From: Alphaproteobacteria bacterium
GTDB lineage: Bacteria > Pseudomonadota > Alphaproteobacteria > Caulobacterales > Caulobacteraceae
Direction of reading: 5' to 3'
DNA: 64,000 nt
NCBI GenBank assembly: GCA_018820275.1
Contig: JAHJOO010000017.1
Span: forward strand, 17,961-81,960
Each line of letters opens with the position of its first letter. Position 1 is the stretch's first letter. The notes under the pieces are model-generated. The model saw only the letters and a program-made list of their open reading frames with translations, had not been told where the DNA came from and made no database searches. Of this stretch, positions 19,372-29,900 are shown one piece after another. The position numbers were made by a program, and so were the translations under genes.

Positions 19372-22300
19372 ATGAAGAAGTCGACGTTCCGGCGCCTCGG
19401 CGCCGTGTCCGCCATCGCCATCGTCACCTCCCTCGGCATGGCCGGCGTCGCCGCCGCCCAGGTCTCGGGCGCCACCCTCCGCGGCACCGTCACCGACGGC
19501 GGGCGCGCGGAGGCGGGCGGCACGGTCCTGGCCCGCGACGTGGCCACGGGGTTCACCACGCGCGGGCGTATCGCCGCCGACGGCGGCTATGTGATCCCCG
19601 GCCTGCGTCCCGGCACCTATGAGGTCACCGCCACCGCCGCCGACGGCGACACGACCAGCGAGGTCGTGACCCTGTCGCTGGGCCAGGTCGGTACCCTGAA
19701 CCTCGACGTCGCCGCCGCCGATCTGGCCGGCGCCACCCAGGTCGACGACATCGTCGTCGTCGGCCGCCGCCTGTTCGAGGTGCGCACCTCGGAAGTGGCG
19801 ACCAACGTCAGCCAGCAGCAGATCAACGACCTTCCCCAGATCAGCCGCAACTTCCTGAACTTCGCCGCCCTCGCGCCGGGCGTGGTGGTCCAGGAGGGCG
19901 ACACCGAGCGGACCATCTCGGCCGGCGGCCAGCCCTCGATCGCCATCAACGTCTTCATCGACGGCCAGAACCAGAAGGCCACCATCATCGACGGCGGCGT
20001 CGCCGGCCAGGACGACAGCCGCGGCAACCCCTTCCCCCAGGCCGCCATCCAGGAGTTCCGGGTCCTGACCCAGAACTTCAAGGCCGAGTACGAGCAGGCC
20101 GGATCGGCCATCATCACCTCGGTCTCGCGCTCGGGCACGAACGAGCTCACCGGCGACCTGTTCGTCCAGTGGCAGGACGGCGACTGGATCAGCCAGAACG
20201 TCTTCTCCGAACGCCGCGGCGAGCCCAAGCCGCGCCTCGACCGCCTGCAGTACGGCGGCTCGATCGGCGGCCCGATCATCGAGGACCGCCTGCACTACTT
20301 CCTGACCTATGAGCGCAAGGAAGAGACCCGCGAACGCTCGGTGTTCCTGAACCGCACGGAGTACACCGCGCTGTTCGAGGACGAGCTGGGCACCTTCACC
20401 GCCCCGTTCGAACAGGACCTGCTGTTCGGCAAGCTGTCGTGGCAGGTGGACGACAACCAGCGCGTGGAACTGAGCGGCACCTATCGCAGCGAGTTCGACA
20501 TCCGCGACTTCGGCAACGGCCCGACCTCGGCGGACCGCGCGGTGTCGGTCAACGGCGACGTCCGCTCGGTCGTGCTGAAGCACCAGTACTACGGCCCCGG
20601 CTTCGTCAACGAAGCCTCGATCGACTACTTCAACTACACCTACAATCCCCGCGCGGTGAACTTCGACCAGCCGGGCGCCCGCTACGTCGTCTATCGCGAC
20701 AACGCCACCGGCACCCCGGGCTTCCAGTTCAACTACAACAACATCGAAGCCACCGTCTTCAACGACGGCGGCGGCGCCAACAACCAGGACATCACCCAGG
20801 AAAGCCTGACCTTTAAGAACGACATCACGTTCAACGAGGTCGAGTGGATGGGGCGTCACACGATCAAGGCCGGCATCAAATACTCGATGCAGGAGTTCTA
20901 TGTCTCCAAGGAGTTCAACCGGAACCCCTTCTACACCTACGACATCGACGCCCGGGCCGAGACGGTCGGCAGCAGCACGATCCCGACCCAGGTCTCCCTG
21001 GCCCTGCCGGTGGACCCGACCGAGGCCGAGAACAACGTGTTCGGCATCTATCTGCAGGACGACTGGCAGATCAGCGACCAGCTGGAGCTGAACCTCGGCA
21101 TCCGCTGGGACTATGAGGACAATGCGGTCAACAACGACTATGTGACCCCGCCGGACGTCCAGCGCTTCATCACCGCCTTGGCCGCCCACCCGAACTATGT
21201 CCCGCGCATCGATCTGGATGACTACATCTCGACCGACGGCCGCGACGCCTTCACGGGCGCCATCCAGCCCCGCATCGGCTTCAGCTACGACGTGTTCAAC
21301 GACGAGCAGACCGTGCTGTTCGGCGGGGCCGGCCGCTACTACGACCGGATCGGCTTCAACTTCGCCTTCTCGGAGCGCTTCGGCCCCCTGAACCGCACCA
21401 AGAACATCTTCTTCTCGCCCGCGGGCGGGGCCTACGGCGGCCAGACCTCGACGGTGGCGTGGAACCCGATCTACGCCACCCGCGACGGGCTCGACGCCCT
21501 GCTGGCCGGCACGGTCGGCACCGGCGAGGTCTTCCTCGTCAAGAACGAGGCCGAGGTTCCGTTCACGGATCAGTTCAACCTCGGCGTCCGCCAGAAGTTC
21601 GGCGGCATCCAGACCGCGCTGACCTTCTCCTACGCGAAGACGGAGAACGAGTTCGGCTGGTACCGCCTGAACGTCAACGACGCCAACTCCGTCGTCATCC
21701 CGCTGCCCAGCCTGATCGACCCCGACACCGGAAGCCAGTTCCCCTACCGGAACGCCTTCTATTCGGATCACGGCCGCGAGCGGGAGTACAAGGCGATCTA
21801 TCTGCAGATCGACAAGCCCTATAACCGCGACGCCGGCTATGGCTTCAACATCGCCTACACCTTCGCCGAGGCGACCCAGAACGGTAGCCGCGACCAGGGC
21901 CTGTCGAACTTCGACTTCGACTATCCGACGATCGCCCTGACGCCGACGTTCAACTCGCCGGGCACCGATCGCCATCGCCTGGTGATGTCGGGCACGGTCG
22001 ACCTGCCGTGGGACTTCCGCCTGTCCAGCCTGATCACCCTGGCCTCGGGCAAGCCCTTCACGGCCTTCAACCCGGGCAGCGGCGGCAAGCCGCTGTGGTT
22101 CGAATTCTATCCGGAGAAGTACAGCTTCATCATCCCCAACGCCTGGGCCTACCGCCAGGTCGACCTGCGCCTGACGCGGGAGTTCCGGGTCCTGGACGGC
22201 CACATCGTCGACTTCACCTTCGACGCGATCAACGTCTTCGATTTCGAGAACTACAGCAGCTTCAACCAGACCTACCGGGTCAACAACGGCACCCCCGACG

Positions 22301-22386
22301 CCGCGCTGAACCCCACGTTCGGCACCCCGACGGCCCAGTTCCTGCCGACCCGCAGCTTCCAGGTCGGTCTGCGCTACCGTTGGTGA
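19372..22386 (+). CDS. TonB-dependent receptor, paralog of the preceding gene
   Basis: Same domain order and extensive near-identical segments to 16256..19261 (e.g. GQVGTLNLDV, VFIDGQNQKATIIDGGVAGQDDSRGNPFPQA, FQVGLRYRW). Confidence 0.95.
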   Translation: MKKSTFRRLGAVSAIAIVTSLGMAGVAAAQVSGATLRGTVTDGGRAEAGGTVLARDVATGFTTRGRIAADGGYVIPGLRPGTYEVTATAADGDTTSEVVTLSLGQVGTLNLDVAAADLAGATQVDDIVVVGRRLFEVRTSEVATNVSQQQINDLPQISRNFLNFAALAPGVVVQEGDTERTISAGGQPSIAINVFIDGQNQKATIIDGGVAGQDDSRGNPFPQAAIQEFRVLTQNFKAEYEQAGSAIITSVSRSGTNELTGDLFVQWQDGDWISQNVFSERRGEPKPRLDRLQYGGSIGGPIIEDRLHYFLTYERKEETRERSVFLNRTEYTALFEDELGTFTAPFEQDLLFGKLSWQVDDNQRVELSGTYRSEFDIRDFGNGPTSADRAVSVNGDVRSVVLKHQYYGPGFVNEASIDYFNYTYNPRAVNFDQPGARYVVYRDNATGTPGFQFNYNNIEATVFNDGGGANNQDITQESLTFKNDITFNEVEWMGRHTIKAGIKYSMQEFYVSKEFNRNPFYTYDIDARAETVGSSTIPTQVSLALPVDPTEAENNVFGIYLQDDWQISDQLELNLGIRWDYEDNAVNNDYVTPPDVQRFITALAAHPNYVPRIDLDDYISTDGRDAFTGAIQPRIGFSYDVFNDEQTVLFGGAGRYYDRIGFNFAFSERFGPLNRTKNIFFSPAGGAYGGQTSTVAWNPIYATRDGLDALLAGTVGTGEVFLVKNEAEVPFTDQFNLGVRQKFGGIQTALTFSYAKTENEFGWYRLNVNDANSVVIPLPSLIDPDTGSQFPYRNAFYSDHGREREYKAIYLQIDKPYNRDAGYGFNIAYTFAEATQNGSRDQGLSNFDFDYPTIALTPTFNSPGTDRHRLVMSGTVDLPWDFRLSSLITLASGKPFTAFNPGSGGKPLWFEFYPEKYSFIIPNAWAYRQVDLRLTREFRVLDGHIVDFTFDAINVFDFENYSSFNQTYRVNNGTPDAALNPTFGTPTAQFLPTRSFQVGLRYRW

Positions 22387-22404
22387 TGATCTCCTGAGCC
22401 TGCC

Positions 22405-22448
22405 GGGCCGCCGCGACGCCCAATCGTCGCGGCGGCCCTTTTTCTTTT
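22405..22448 (+). terminator. Rho-independent terminator after second TonB receptor
   Basis: GGGCCGCCGCGACGcccaatCGTCGCGGCGGCCC followed by TTTTTCTTTT. Confidence 0.88.
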
Positions 22449-22482
22449 GAGTTTTCCAGTACCGCGTAAGAGGATTTCGCCC

Positions 22483-23913
22483 ATGGATCGACGTCAGCTT
22501 CTCCTGTCCGCGGGCGCGGCCGCCGCCTTCTCCGGGGCCGGCTGCGCGGGCTTGCCGCTTCCGGGCTTCCGCGCCGGCGGCGTCGATCCCGAGATCACCG
22601 ATCTGCAGCGCCGCACCTTCCAGTGGTTCGCGGACACGCAAAATCGCGACAACGGCCTGACGCCGGACCGCTGGCCGACGCCGTCCTTCGCCTCGGTCGC
22701 CGCCGTCGGCTTCGCCCTGACGTGCTGGCCCATCGGCGTCGAGCGCGGCTGGATGAGCCGCGAGGAGGCGCGCGACCGCACCCTGGCCACGATCCGCTTC
22801 TTCCACGACGCGCCCCAGGGCCCCGCCGCGACCGGCATGACGGGCCACAAGGGCTTCTTCTACCACTTCCTCGACATGCAGACCGGCCACCGCTTCGGCC
22901 GCACCGAGCTGTCGACGGTCGACACCACCCTGCTGTTGGGCGGCATGCTGTACGCCAAACAGTGGTTCGACGGCGACCATGCCGACGAGGCCGAGATCCG
23001 CGCCAAGGTCCAGACCATCTACGACCGCGTCGAATGGGACTTCGCCGTCGTCCGCCCCGATCTGATCTCGATGGGCTGGCATCCGGAGACCGGCCACATT
23101 CCGCACGACTGGCACGTCTACAACGAGGGCATGCTGACCCTCCTCCTGGCCATCGGCAGCGCCACCCACCCGGTCCCCGCCACCGTCTGGGACAAGTGGT
23201 GCAGCGCCTATCCGCGCAGCTTCAATGCCGAGTGGGGCCCCAAGCACCTGCAGTTCGCGCCCCTGTTCGGGCACCAGTACAGCCACATGTACGTCGACTT
23301 CCGCGGCATCCACGACGCCTGGATGCGCGACGTCCAGTCCGAGATCCCCGGCTTCGACTATTTCCAGAACAGCGTGCGCGCCGTCGCCGCCCAGCGCGAC
23401 TACGCCGTCCGCAACCCGATGGGCTGGGTCGGCTACGACGACCAGGTCTGGGGCCTGACCGCCTGCGACGGCCCCGGCGACTTCAAACAGGTCGTCGACG
23501 GCCGCGAGCGCCAGTTCTTCAGCTACTCCGCCCGCGGTCCGGGCGACCGCGACGACGGCACCCTCGCCCCGACCGCCGCCCTGGCCAGCTATCCCTTCGC
23601 CCCGGCCGAGGTCACCGCCTGCTTCAAGGCGCTGAAGGCCCGCTACGGCACCGGCATCTGGACCCGCTACGGCTTCCTCGACAGCTTCAACCCGACCCTG
23701 ACCCAGCGCGACGGCCCGCTGCTGCACGGGTCCATCGTGCCCGGCGTGGGCTGGGTCGACGGCGACTATCTGGGCATCGACCAGGGACCGATCGTCATCC
23801 AGATCGAGAACGGCCGCAGCGACGCCGTCTGGAAGCTTATGCGCGGCGAGCCCAACCTGATCCGCGGCCTGAAACGCGCCGGATTCTCCGGCGGCTGGCT
23901 GGACGGGGCATGA
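22483..23913 (+). CDS. Putative glucoamylase-domain glycoside hydrolase (PF10091/GH144-like), Tat/lipoprotein-type export signal
   Basis: DLQRRTFQWFADTQNRDNGLTPDRWP, GFFYHFLDMQTGHRFGRTELSTVDTTLLLGGMLYAKQWF, WGLTACDGP; N-term MDRRQLLLSAG..SGAGCAG. Confidence 0.85.
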   Translation: MDRRQLLLSAGAAAAFSGAGCAGLPLPGFRAGGVDPEITDLQRRTFQWFADTQNRDNGLTPDRWPTPSFASVAAVGFALTCWPIGVERGWMSREEARDRTLATIRFFHDAPQGPAATGMTGHKGFFYHFLDMQTGHRFGRTELSTVDTTLLLGGMLYAKQWFDGDHADEAEIRAKVQTIYDRVEWDFAVVRPDLISMGWHPETGHIPHDWHVYNEGMLTLLLAIGSATHPVPATVWDKWCSAYPRSFNAEWGPKHLQFAPLFGHQYSHMYVDFRGIHDAWMRDVQSEIPGFDYFQNSVRAVAAQRDYAVRNPMGWVGYDDQVWGLTACDGPGDFKQVVDGRERQFFSYSARGPGDRDDGTLAPTAALASYPFAPAEVTACFKALKARYGTGIWTRYGFLDSFNPTLTQRDGPLLHGSIVPGVGWVDGDYLGIDQGPIVIQIENGRSDAVWKLMRGEPNLIRGLKRAGFSGGWLDGA

Positions 23914-25175
23914 CCCTGCTTCGGCCCGACCGCCGCGGGGCTCTGGGCCTCATGGCCGGGGCCGCCGCGGGTCTGGCCGGCTGCGGTCGGCGAGGGGAGG
24001 GCACGCGCCTGACCTTCTGGGCCATGGGCAATGAGGCGACCAACGTCCCGCAGATCCTGCCGCGGTTCGAGGCGCTGAATCCGGGCATCACGGTGGACGT
24101 CCAGGCCCTGCCGTGGACCGCCGCGCACCAGAAGCTGCTGACCGCCTACGCCGGCTCCTCGCTGCCGGACCTCAGCCAGGTTGGCAACACCTGGGTGTCC
24201 GAGATGTCGGCCATCGGCGCGATCAGCGAACTGCCGTCGTCAGCCACCGACCTGCTGACCGACCAGTTCCCGGCGGTGCTCGACACCAACCGGGTGAACG
24301 GCCGCGTCGTCGGCGTGCCGTGGTACGTCGACACCCGTCTGCTGTTCGTGCGCACCGACATCCTCGGCCGCGCCGGCTACGACGCCGTGCCGACCACCTG
24401 GCCCGAATGGAAGGCCGCCATGCACGCGGTCAAGCGGGTGCAGGGCCCTGACAAATACGCCATCCTGTTGCCGCTCAACGAGTTCGAGCAGCTTCTGACC
24501 CTGGGGCTTCAGGGCGACGAGCCCCTGCTGCGCGACGACGACACGCGCGGCAACTTCTCCAGCGCGTCCTTCGTCGCGGCGCTCGCCTTCTACAAGAGCC
24601 TGTTCGACGAGGGCCTGGCCCCGGTCGCCTCCTCGACCCAGATCTCCAACGTCTGGACCGAGTTCGACCGCGGCTGGTTCAGCTTCCACTTCTCCGGCCC
24701 CTGGACCATCGGCGAGTTCCGCGACCGCCTGTCGCCGACCACGCAGTGGAACACCGCCGGCGTGCCCGGTCCGCGTGGCCCCGGGGCCTCGGCCCCCGGC
24801 GGGTCGTCGCTGGTGGTCTACCGGTCCTCGCCCAACCAGGAGGCGGCGTGGAAACTGGTGCGCTTCCTCATGGACCCGGCGATCCAGGTCGAGTTCAACC
24901 GCATCACTGGCGACCTGCCCAGCCGCCCCAGCGCCTGGGCCGATCCGGCCGTCGTCTCCGACCCCGCCATCGCCGCCTTCCAGGGCCAGCTGGAGCGGGC
25001 GAAGCCCGTGCCCAAGGCGCCGGAGTGGGAGCGGATCGTCACCGAGATGCAGATCGTCGCCGAGCGCATGGTGCGCGGCGAGTTCACGCCGCAGACCGCC
25101 GCCGCCGAGATCGACCGCCGCGCCGACCGGCTTCTGGCCAAGCGCCGCTGGATGAGGGAGCAGGGCAGGGCATGA
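23910..25175 (+). CDS. Carbohydrate ABC transporter substrate-binding lipoprotein
   Basis: Lipobox LAGC; LTFWAMGNEATNVPQILPRFEALNPGITVDVQALPW: extracellular solute-binding protein family 1. Confidence 0.92.
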   Translation: MTLLRPDRRGALGLMAGAAAGLAGCGRRGEGTRLTFWAMGNEATNVPQILPRFEALNPGITVDVQALPWTAAHQKLLTAYAGSSLPDLSQVGNTWVSEMSAIGAISELPSSATDLLTDQFPAVLDTNRVNGRVVGVPWYVDTRLLFVRTDILGRAGYDAVPTTWPEWKAAMHAVKRVQGPDKYAILLPLNEFEQLLTLGLQGDEPLLRDDDTRGNFSSASFVAALAFYKSLFDEGLAPVASSTQISNVWTEFDRGWFSFHFSGPWTIGEFRDRLSPTTQWNTAGVPGPRGPGASAPGGSSLVVYRSSPNQEAAWKLVRFLMDPAIQVEFNRITGDLPSRPSAWADPAVVSDPAIAAFQGQLERAKPVPKAPEWERIVTEMQIVAERMVRGEFTPQTAAAEIDRRADRLLAKRRWMREQGRA

Positions 25176-26110
25176 CCGCCGTCGAGGCCACCATCGCCGC
25201 CGAACCGCGCCGCCCGGCCGCGAACCCGCGCACCCGCTCGCGCGCCGCCTGGGGCTTCGTCGCCCCAGCCCTGATCGCCATCGCCGTCTTCTTCGCCGTG
25301 CCGGTCTTCGCGGCTCTGCTGCTCAGCCTGACCGACTTCGACATCTACGCCCTCGCAGACCTGCGGAACCTGCGCTTCGTCGGGCTGGACAACTATGTGA
25401 ACCTGTTCAGCAATCCGCTATTCTGGGGGGCCATGAAGAACACCGGCCTGTTCGCCCTGATCGGCGTGCCGGCCTCGATCGCCGCCTCCCTGGCGGCCGC
25501 CCTGCTGCTGAACGCCCGCATCATCAGGTGGCGACCGGTCTGGCGCGTGGCTTTCTTCGCCCCCTTCGTCACCACCCTGGTCGCCACAGCGGTGTTGTGG
25601 AACTACCTGCTGCACACCCGCTACGGCCTGATCAACTGGGCCCTGACCGGCGTCGGCCTGCCCGCCGTCGACTGGCTGGGCAGCCCGGCGACCTCGATCC
25701 CGGCCATCCTGATCTTCGTCGTGTGGAAGACCTTCGGCTACAACATGCTGATCTTCCTGGCCGTCCTCCAGACCGTGCCGGACGAGCTGCACGAGGCCGC
25801 GCGCATCGACGGGGCCGGGGCCTGGACGCGCTTCCGGCACGTCACCCTGCCGGCCATCGCCCCCACCCTGCTGCTGGTGTCCATCATCTCGGTGGCCAGC
25901 TTCTTCCAGCTGTTCGCCGAACCCTATGTCATGACCCAGGGCGGCCCCGCCCAGTCGACCGTGACGGTGCTCTACTTCATGTACGAAGAGGGCTTCAAAT
26001 GGTGGAACCTTGGGTCCGCCTCGGCGGTCGCCTTCATCCTCTTCCTCTGCATCCTCGCCATCACCCTGATCCAGCTGGCGGTGGCCGGCCGTCTGGGGGC
26101 CTACGAATGA
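25172..26110 (+). CDS. Carbohydrate ABC transporter permease (MalF-type)
   Basis: EAA-loop (ELHEAARIDGAGAWTRFRHVTLPAIAPTLL), multiple TM segments; 4-nt overlap with SBP gene. Confidence 0.93.
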   Translation: MTAVEATIAAEPRRPAANPRTRSRAAWGFVAPALIAIAVFFAVPVFAALLLSLTDFDIYALADLRNLRFVGLDNYVNLFSNPLFWGAMKNTGLFALIGVPASIAASLAAALLLNARIIRWRPVWRVAFFAPFVTTLVATAVLWNYLLHTRYGLINWALTGVGLPAVDWLGSPATSIPAILIFVVWKTFGYNMLIFLAVLQTVPDELHEAARIDGAGAWTRFRHVTLPAIAPTLLLVSIISVASFFQLFAEPYVMTQGGPAQSTVTVLYFMYEEGFKWWNLGSASAVAFILFLCILAITLIQLAVAGRLGAYE

Positions 26111-26934
26111 GCCGGCGCTTCAATCTTCAGGCGGTGCTCGCCAACCTGGCGGTCGTGGTCCTCGTCGTGATCGTCCTGTTTCCGCTGGTCTGGATGGTCT
26201 CGGTCAGCTTCATGAGCCAGGGCGAGGCCGCCACCTTCCCGCCGCCGCTGCTGCCGTCGAAGCCGACGCTGGAACACTACCGCGACCTGTTCGTGACCCA
26301 GGGCATGGGCCGCTACATGCTGAACAGCCTGATCCTGGCCACCCTGGCCACGATCCTGGCCCTGCTGTTCACCGTCCCCGCCGGCTATGCCTTCGCCAAG
26401 CTGCGCTTCGCCGGCCGGGAGCGCCTGTTCCAGCTGCTCGTCGCCGCCCTGGTGGTGCCGGCCCAGATCGGCACCCTGCCGCTGTTCCTGATGCTGAAGT
26501 CGATGGGGCTGGTGAACACCTATGCGGGGGCGCTGGTGCCCTGGCTGGCGTCCATCTTCGGCCTGTTCCTGGTGCGCCAGTATTCCCTGTCGATCCCCGA
26601 CGAGATGCTGGAGGCCGCGCGCGTCGACGGCGCGTCCGAGGGCCAGATCTTCCGCCGCGTGGTCCTGCCGACGCTGCAGCCGATCGTCGTGACCCTGGCC
26701 CTGTTCGTGTTCCTCGGCAGCTGGAACGACTTCCTGTGGCCGCTGATCGTGCTGACCGACCAGTCGAACTACACCCTGCCCGTGGCCCTGGCGGCCATGT
26801 CGCGCGAGCACGTCCAGGACGCCGAGATGATGATGGCCGGCGCCGTCCTCACCGTCGCCCCCGTGCTCATCCTCTTCCTCGCCCTCCAACGCTACTACAT
26901 CCGCGGCATGCTCGCGGGCAGCGTGAAGGGCTGA
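26107..26934 (+). CDS. Carbohydrate ABC transporter permease (MalG-type)
   Basis: EMLEAARVDGASEGQIFRRVVLPTLQPIVVTLALFVFLGSWNDFLWPL; 4-nt overlap with preceding permease. Confidence 0.93.
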   Translation: MSRRFNLQAVLANLAVVVLVVIVLFPLVWMVSVSFMSQGEAATFPPPLLPSKPTLEHYRDLFVTQGMGRYMLNSLILATLATILALLFTVPAGYAFAKLRFAGRERLFQLLVAALVVPAQIGTLPLFLMLKSMGLVNTYAGALVPWLASIFGLFLVRQYSLSIPDEMLEAARVDGASEGQIFRRVVLPTLQPIVVTLALFVFLGSWNDFLWPLIVLTDQSNYTLPVALAAMSREHVQDAEMMMAGAVLTVAPVLILFLALQRYYIRGMLAGSVKG

Positions 26935-26954
26935 CCTGTCGCGGAGCTGAAAGT

Positions 26955-29900
26955 ATGCGCGTTCTCCTCGGCGTCCTTGCGGCGTTCGTCCTCACCACCC
27001 CCGCCCTCGCCCAGGAGCCTCGCGTCCTCGACGCCTTCGAGGACCTGTCGCCGTGGGCGGCCGACGCCTCGACCGACGTCTCCTCCGCCGTCGCCCCGGT
27101 GGACGGGCGCGAAGGGCGGGCCATGCGCCTCAGCTACGACTTCAACGGCCGCTCGGGCTACGCCTTCGCCGCCCGCGCCATCGACCTGAACGTGCCGGAG
27201 AATTTCGAGATCAGCTTCTGGGCCCGCGGCGACATGCGGCCCAACACGCTGGAGATCAAATTCGTCGACGCCACCGGCCGCAACGTCCACTGGCGCCGCA
27301 TCGAAAACTTCACCGCCCCGTCCGAATGGACCCGCTTCACCATCAAGCGGCGCCAGATCACCTGGGCCTGGGGCCCGGATCCCGACCGCACCTTCCGCGG
27401 GGCCGAGCGCATCGAGTTCGTGGTCACGGCGGGGCAGGGCGGCGCGGGCACGCTGGAGGTCGACCAGCTGGAGATGCGCGAGCTGCCGCCCGAGCCGGGC
27501 GTGCCGCCGCGCCCCCTGGCGGAGGCCACCAGCGTCGACGGCCTGAACGTCGCCGCCCGCGCCATCGACGACGACCTCCTGACCTTCTGGCGGTCGCAGC
27601 CGGGCGCCGACCAGTCCCTGACGCTGGACCTCGGCTATGAGCGCGAGTTCGGCGGCCTGACCCTGCGCTGGGCCGACCGCTACGCCGCCTCCGGCTACGT
27701 CGTCCAGGCGTCCCCGGACGGCCGCGAGTGGCGCGAGCTGGTCCGCGTGAGCGACGGCGACGGCGGGACGGATTGGCTGCTTACGCCCGAGGCCTCGGCC
27801 CGCTGGCTGCGGATCGACCTGCAACGGCCCCTCGATCAGTCGGGCGTCGTCGGTCAGGCCGGCGCCGGCCAGCGTCTCGGTCAGGCGGCCACGAACGCCT
27901 ACGCCCTGACCTCGGTCGAGATCGAGCCCCTGGCGTTCGGCGAGACGCCGACGAAGTTCGTCATGGCCGTGGCGCAGGAGAACCTGCGCGGCCTCTATCC
28001 CCGCGGTTTTCTGGGTGAACAGCCCTACTGGACCCTGGTCGGCGTCGACGGCGGCGGCGAGAGCGGCCTGATGTCCGAGGACGGCGCCATCGAGCTGCGC
28101 CGCGCCGGACCCTCGATCGAGCCCTTCGTGGTCGACAACGGCCGCCTGATCACCTGGGCCGACGTCAACATTGACCAGTCCCTGCGCGACGGCGATCTGC
28201 CGATCCCGACCGTCACCTGGACCGCCGACGACTGGACGCTGGCGATCACCAGCTTCGCCGAGGGAGAGCCGGATCGGGCCCAGCTGTACGGCCGCTACGT
28301 CCTGACCAACACCTCCCCGCGCCCGCGCGCCCTGACGCTGGCGCTGGCCGCCCGTCCTTTCCAGGTCAACGGCCCGGTCCAGTTCCTCGCCATCCCCGGG
28401 GGCGTCGGCCCGATCGAACAGGTCGACTGGAACGGCTCGACCCTCGTGCTCAACGACGCGATCCGAATCTCCGCCCTCGTCATGCCCGACGCGGTCTCGG
28501 CCGCGACGTTTCAGGCCGGGGCCGATCCGCAGGCGCTGGTCGCCGCCTCCGGAGCCCGCCGGGCGCCCGGGGTCCGGCTCGTCGACTCCGACGCCTCGGG
28601 CCTGATGGCGGGGGCCCTGCACTATGACGTCACGCTTCAACCGGGCGAGAGCCGCACCTTCGGCCTCGTCGCCCGGCTGGCCGGCCCGACGCCCGACCTG
28701 CCGCCGACCGGCGCGGTCGAGGCCGTGCTGGACGCCGCCGAGGACCGCGTCGCCGCCGACTGGCGCGGCAAGATGGACCGCTTCGACCTGATCCTGCCGC
28801 CGCAGGCCCAGCGCATCGAGGACGTGGCCAAATCCTCGCTGGCCCACATGCTGATGTCGCGGCAGGGGCCGATCATCCAGCCCGGCACGCGCAGCTACAA
28901 CCGCTCCTGGATCCGCGACGGCGCGATGATGGCCGAGGGCTTGAACCGCCTCGGCCATGCCGAGATCTCGGCCGCCTATCTGGACTGGTACGCCCCCTAT
29001 GTCTTCGAGGACGGCAAGGTGCCCTGCTGCGTCGACCAGCGTGGCTCCGACCCCGTGCCCGAGAACGACAGCCACGGCGAGTTCATCTTCCTGGCCGCCG
29101 AGAACTACCGCCACACCCGCGACCGCGCGGCGCTGGAGCGCGTCTGGCCCCAGGTGCAAAAGGCGATCGCCTATATGGACGGCCTGCGCGCCACCACGCG
29201 CACGGCGGAGTTCCGGACCCCCGACACCCGCCACCTGTTCGGCCTCTTGCCCCCGACCATCAGCCACGAGGGCTATTCCGACAATCCGGCCTATTCCTAC
29301 TGGGACGACTTCTGGGGCCTGATCGGCTATCGCGACGCCGCCTTCATCGCCGACGTCCTGGGCGAGGCCGAAGCCGCGGCCCGCATCCGCGCCGCGGGCG
29401 CCGAGTTCCAGACCGACCTCATGGCCTCGATCACCGCGACGGCCGAACATCACGACATCGACTGGATCGCCGGTGCCGCCGACCGCGGCGACTTCGACGC
29501 CACCTCGACCACCATCGGCCTGTCGCCGGGCGGCTTCATCGACGAGCTGCCGCAGACCCTCCTGACCAATACCTTCGACAAGTGGTGGGAGAATTTCACG
29601 GCGCGGCAGGAGAACCGCATGACGTGGCGCGACTACACCCCCTACGAGCTGCGCAATGTCGGGGCCCTGATCCGTCTCGGCCGCCGCGACGAGGCCCTTC
29701 GGGCGCTGGACTTCTACTTCGCCGACATGCGCCCCGTCGCCTGGAATGGCTGGGCCGAGGTCGTCGGCCATCACGAGCGCGAGCCGCGCTTCATCGGCGA
29801 CATGCCGCACGCCTGGATCAGCTCGGATTACATCCGCTCGGCCATCGACCTGCTGGTCTATGAGCGGGTGGACGACGGCGTGCTGGTGCTGGCGGCCGGC

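Noticed and set aside
19249-23727. 1492-aa minus-strand ORF across the second TonB receptor and GH gene
   Set aside because: Antisense shadow ORF typical of high-GC DNA; low-complexity Val/Asp/Arg/Gly-rich translation, no domain motifs, while the plus strand encodes clear protein families.
22483-23913. Starch/glycogen glucoamylase (GH15) assignment
   Set aside because: The sequence resembles the PF10091 putative glucoamylase family rather than GH15; substrate left open.
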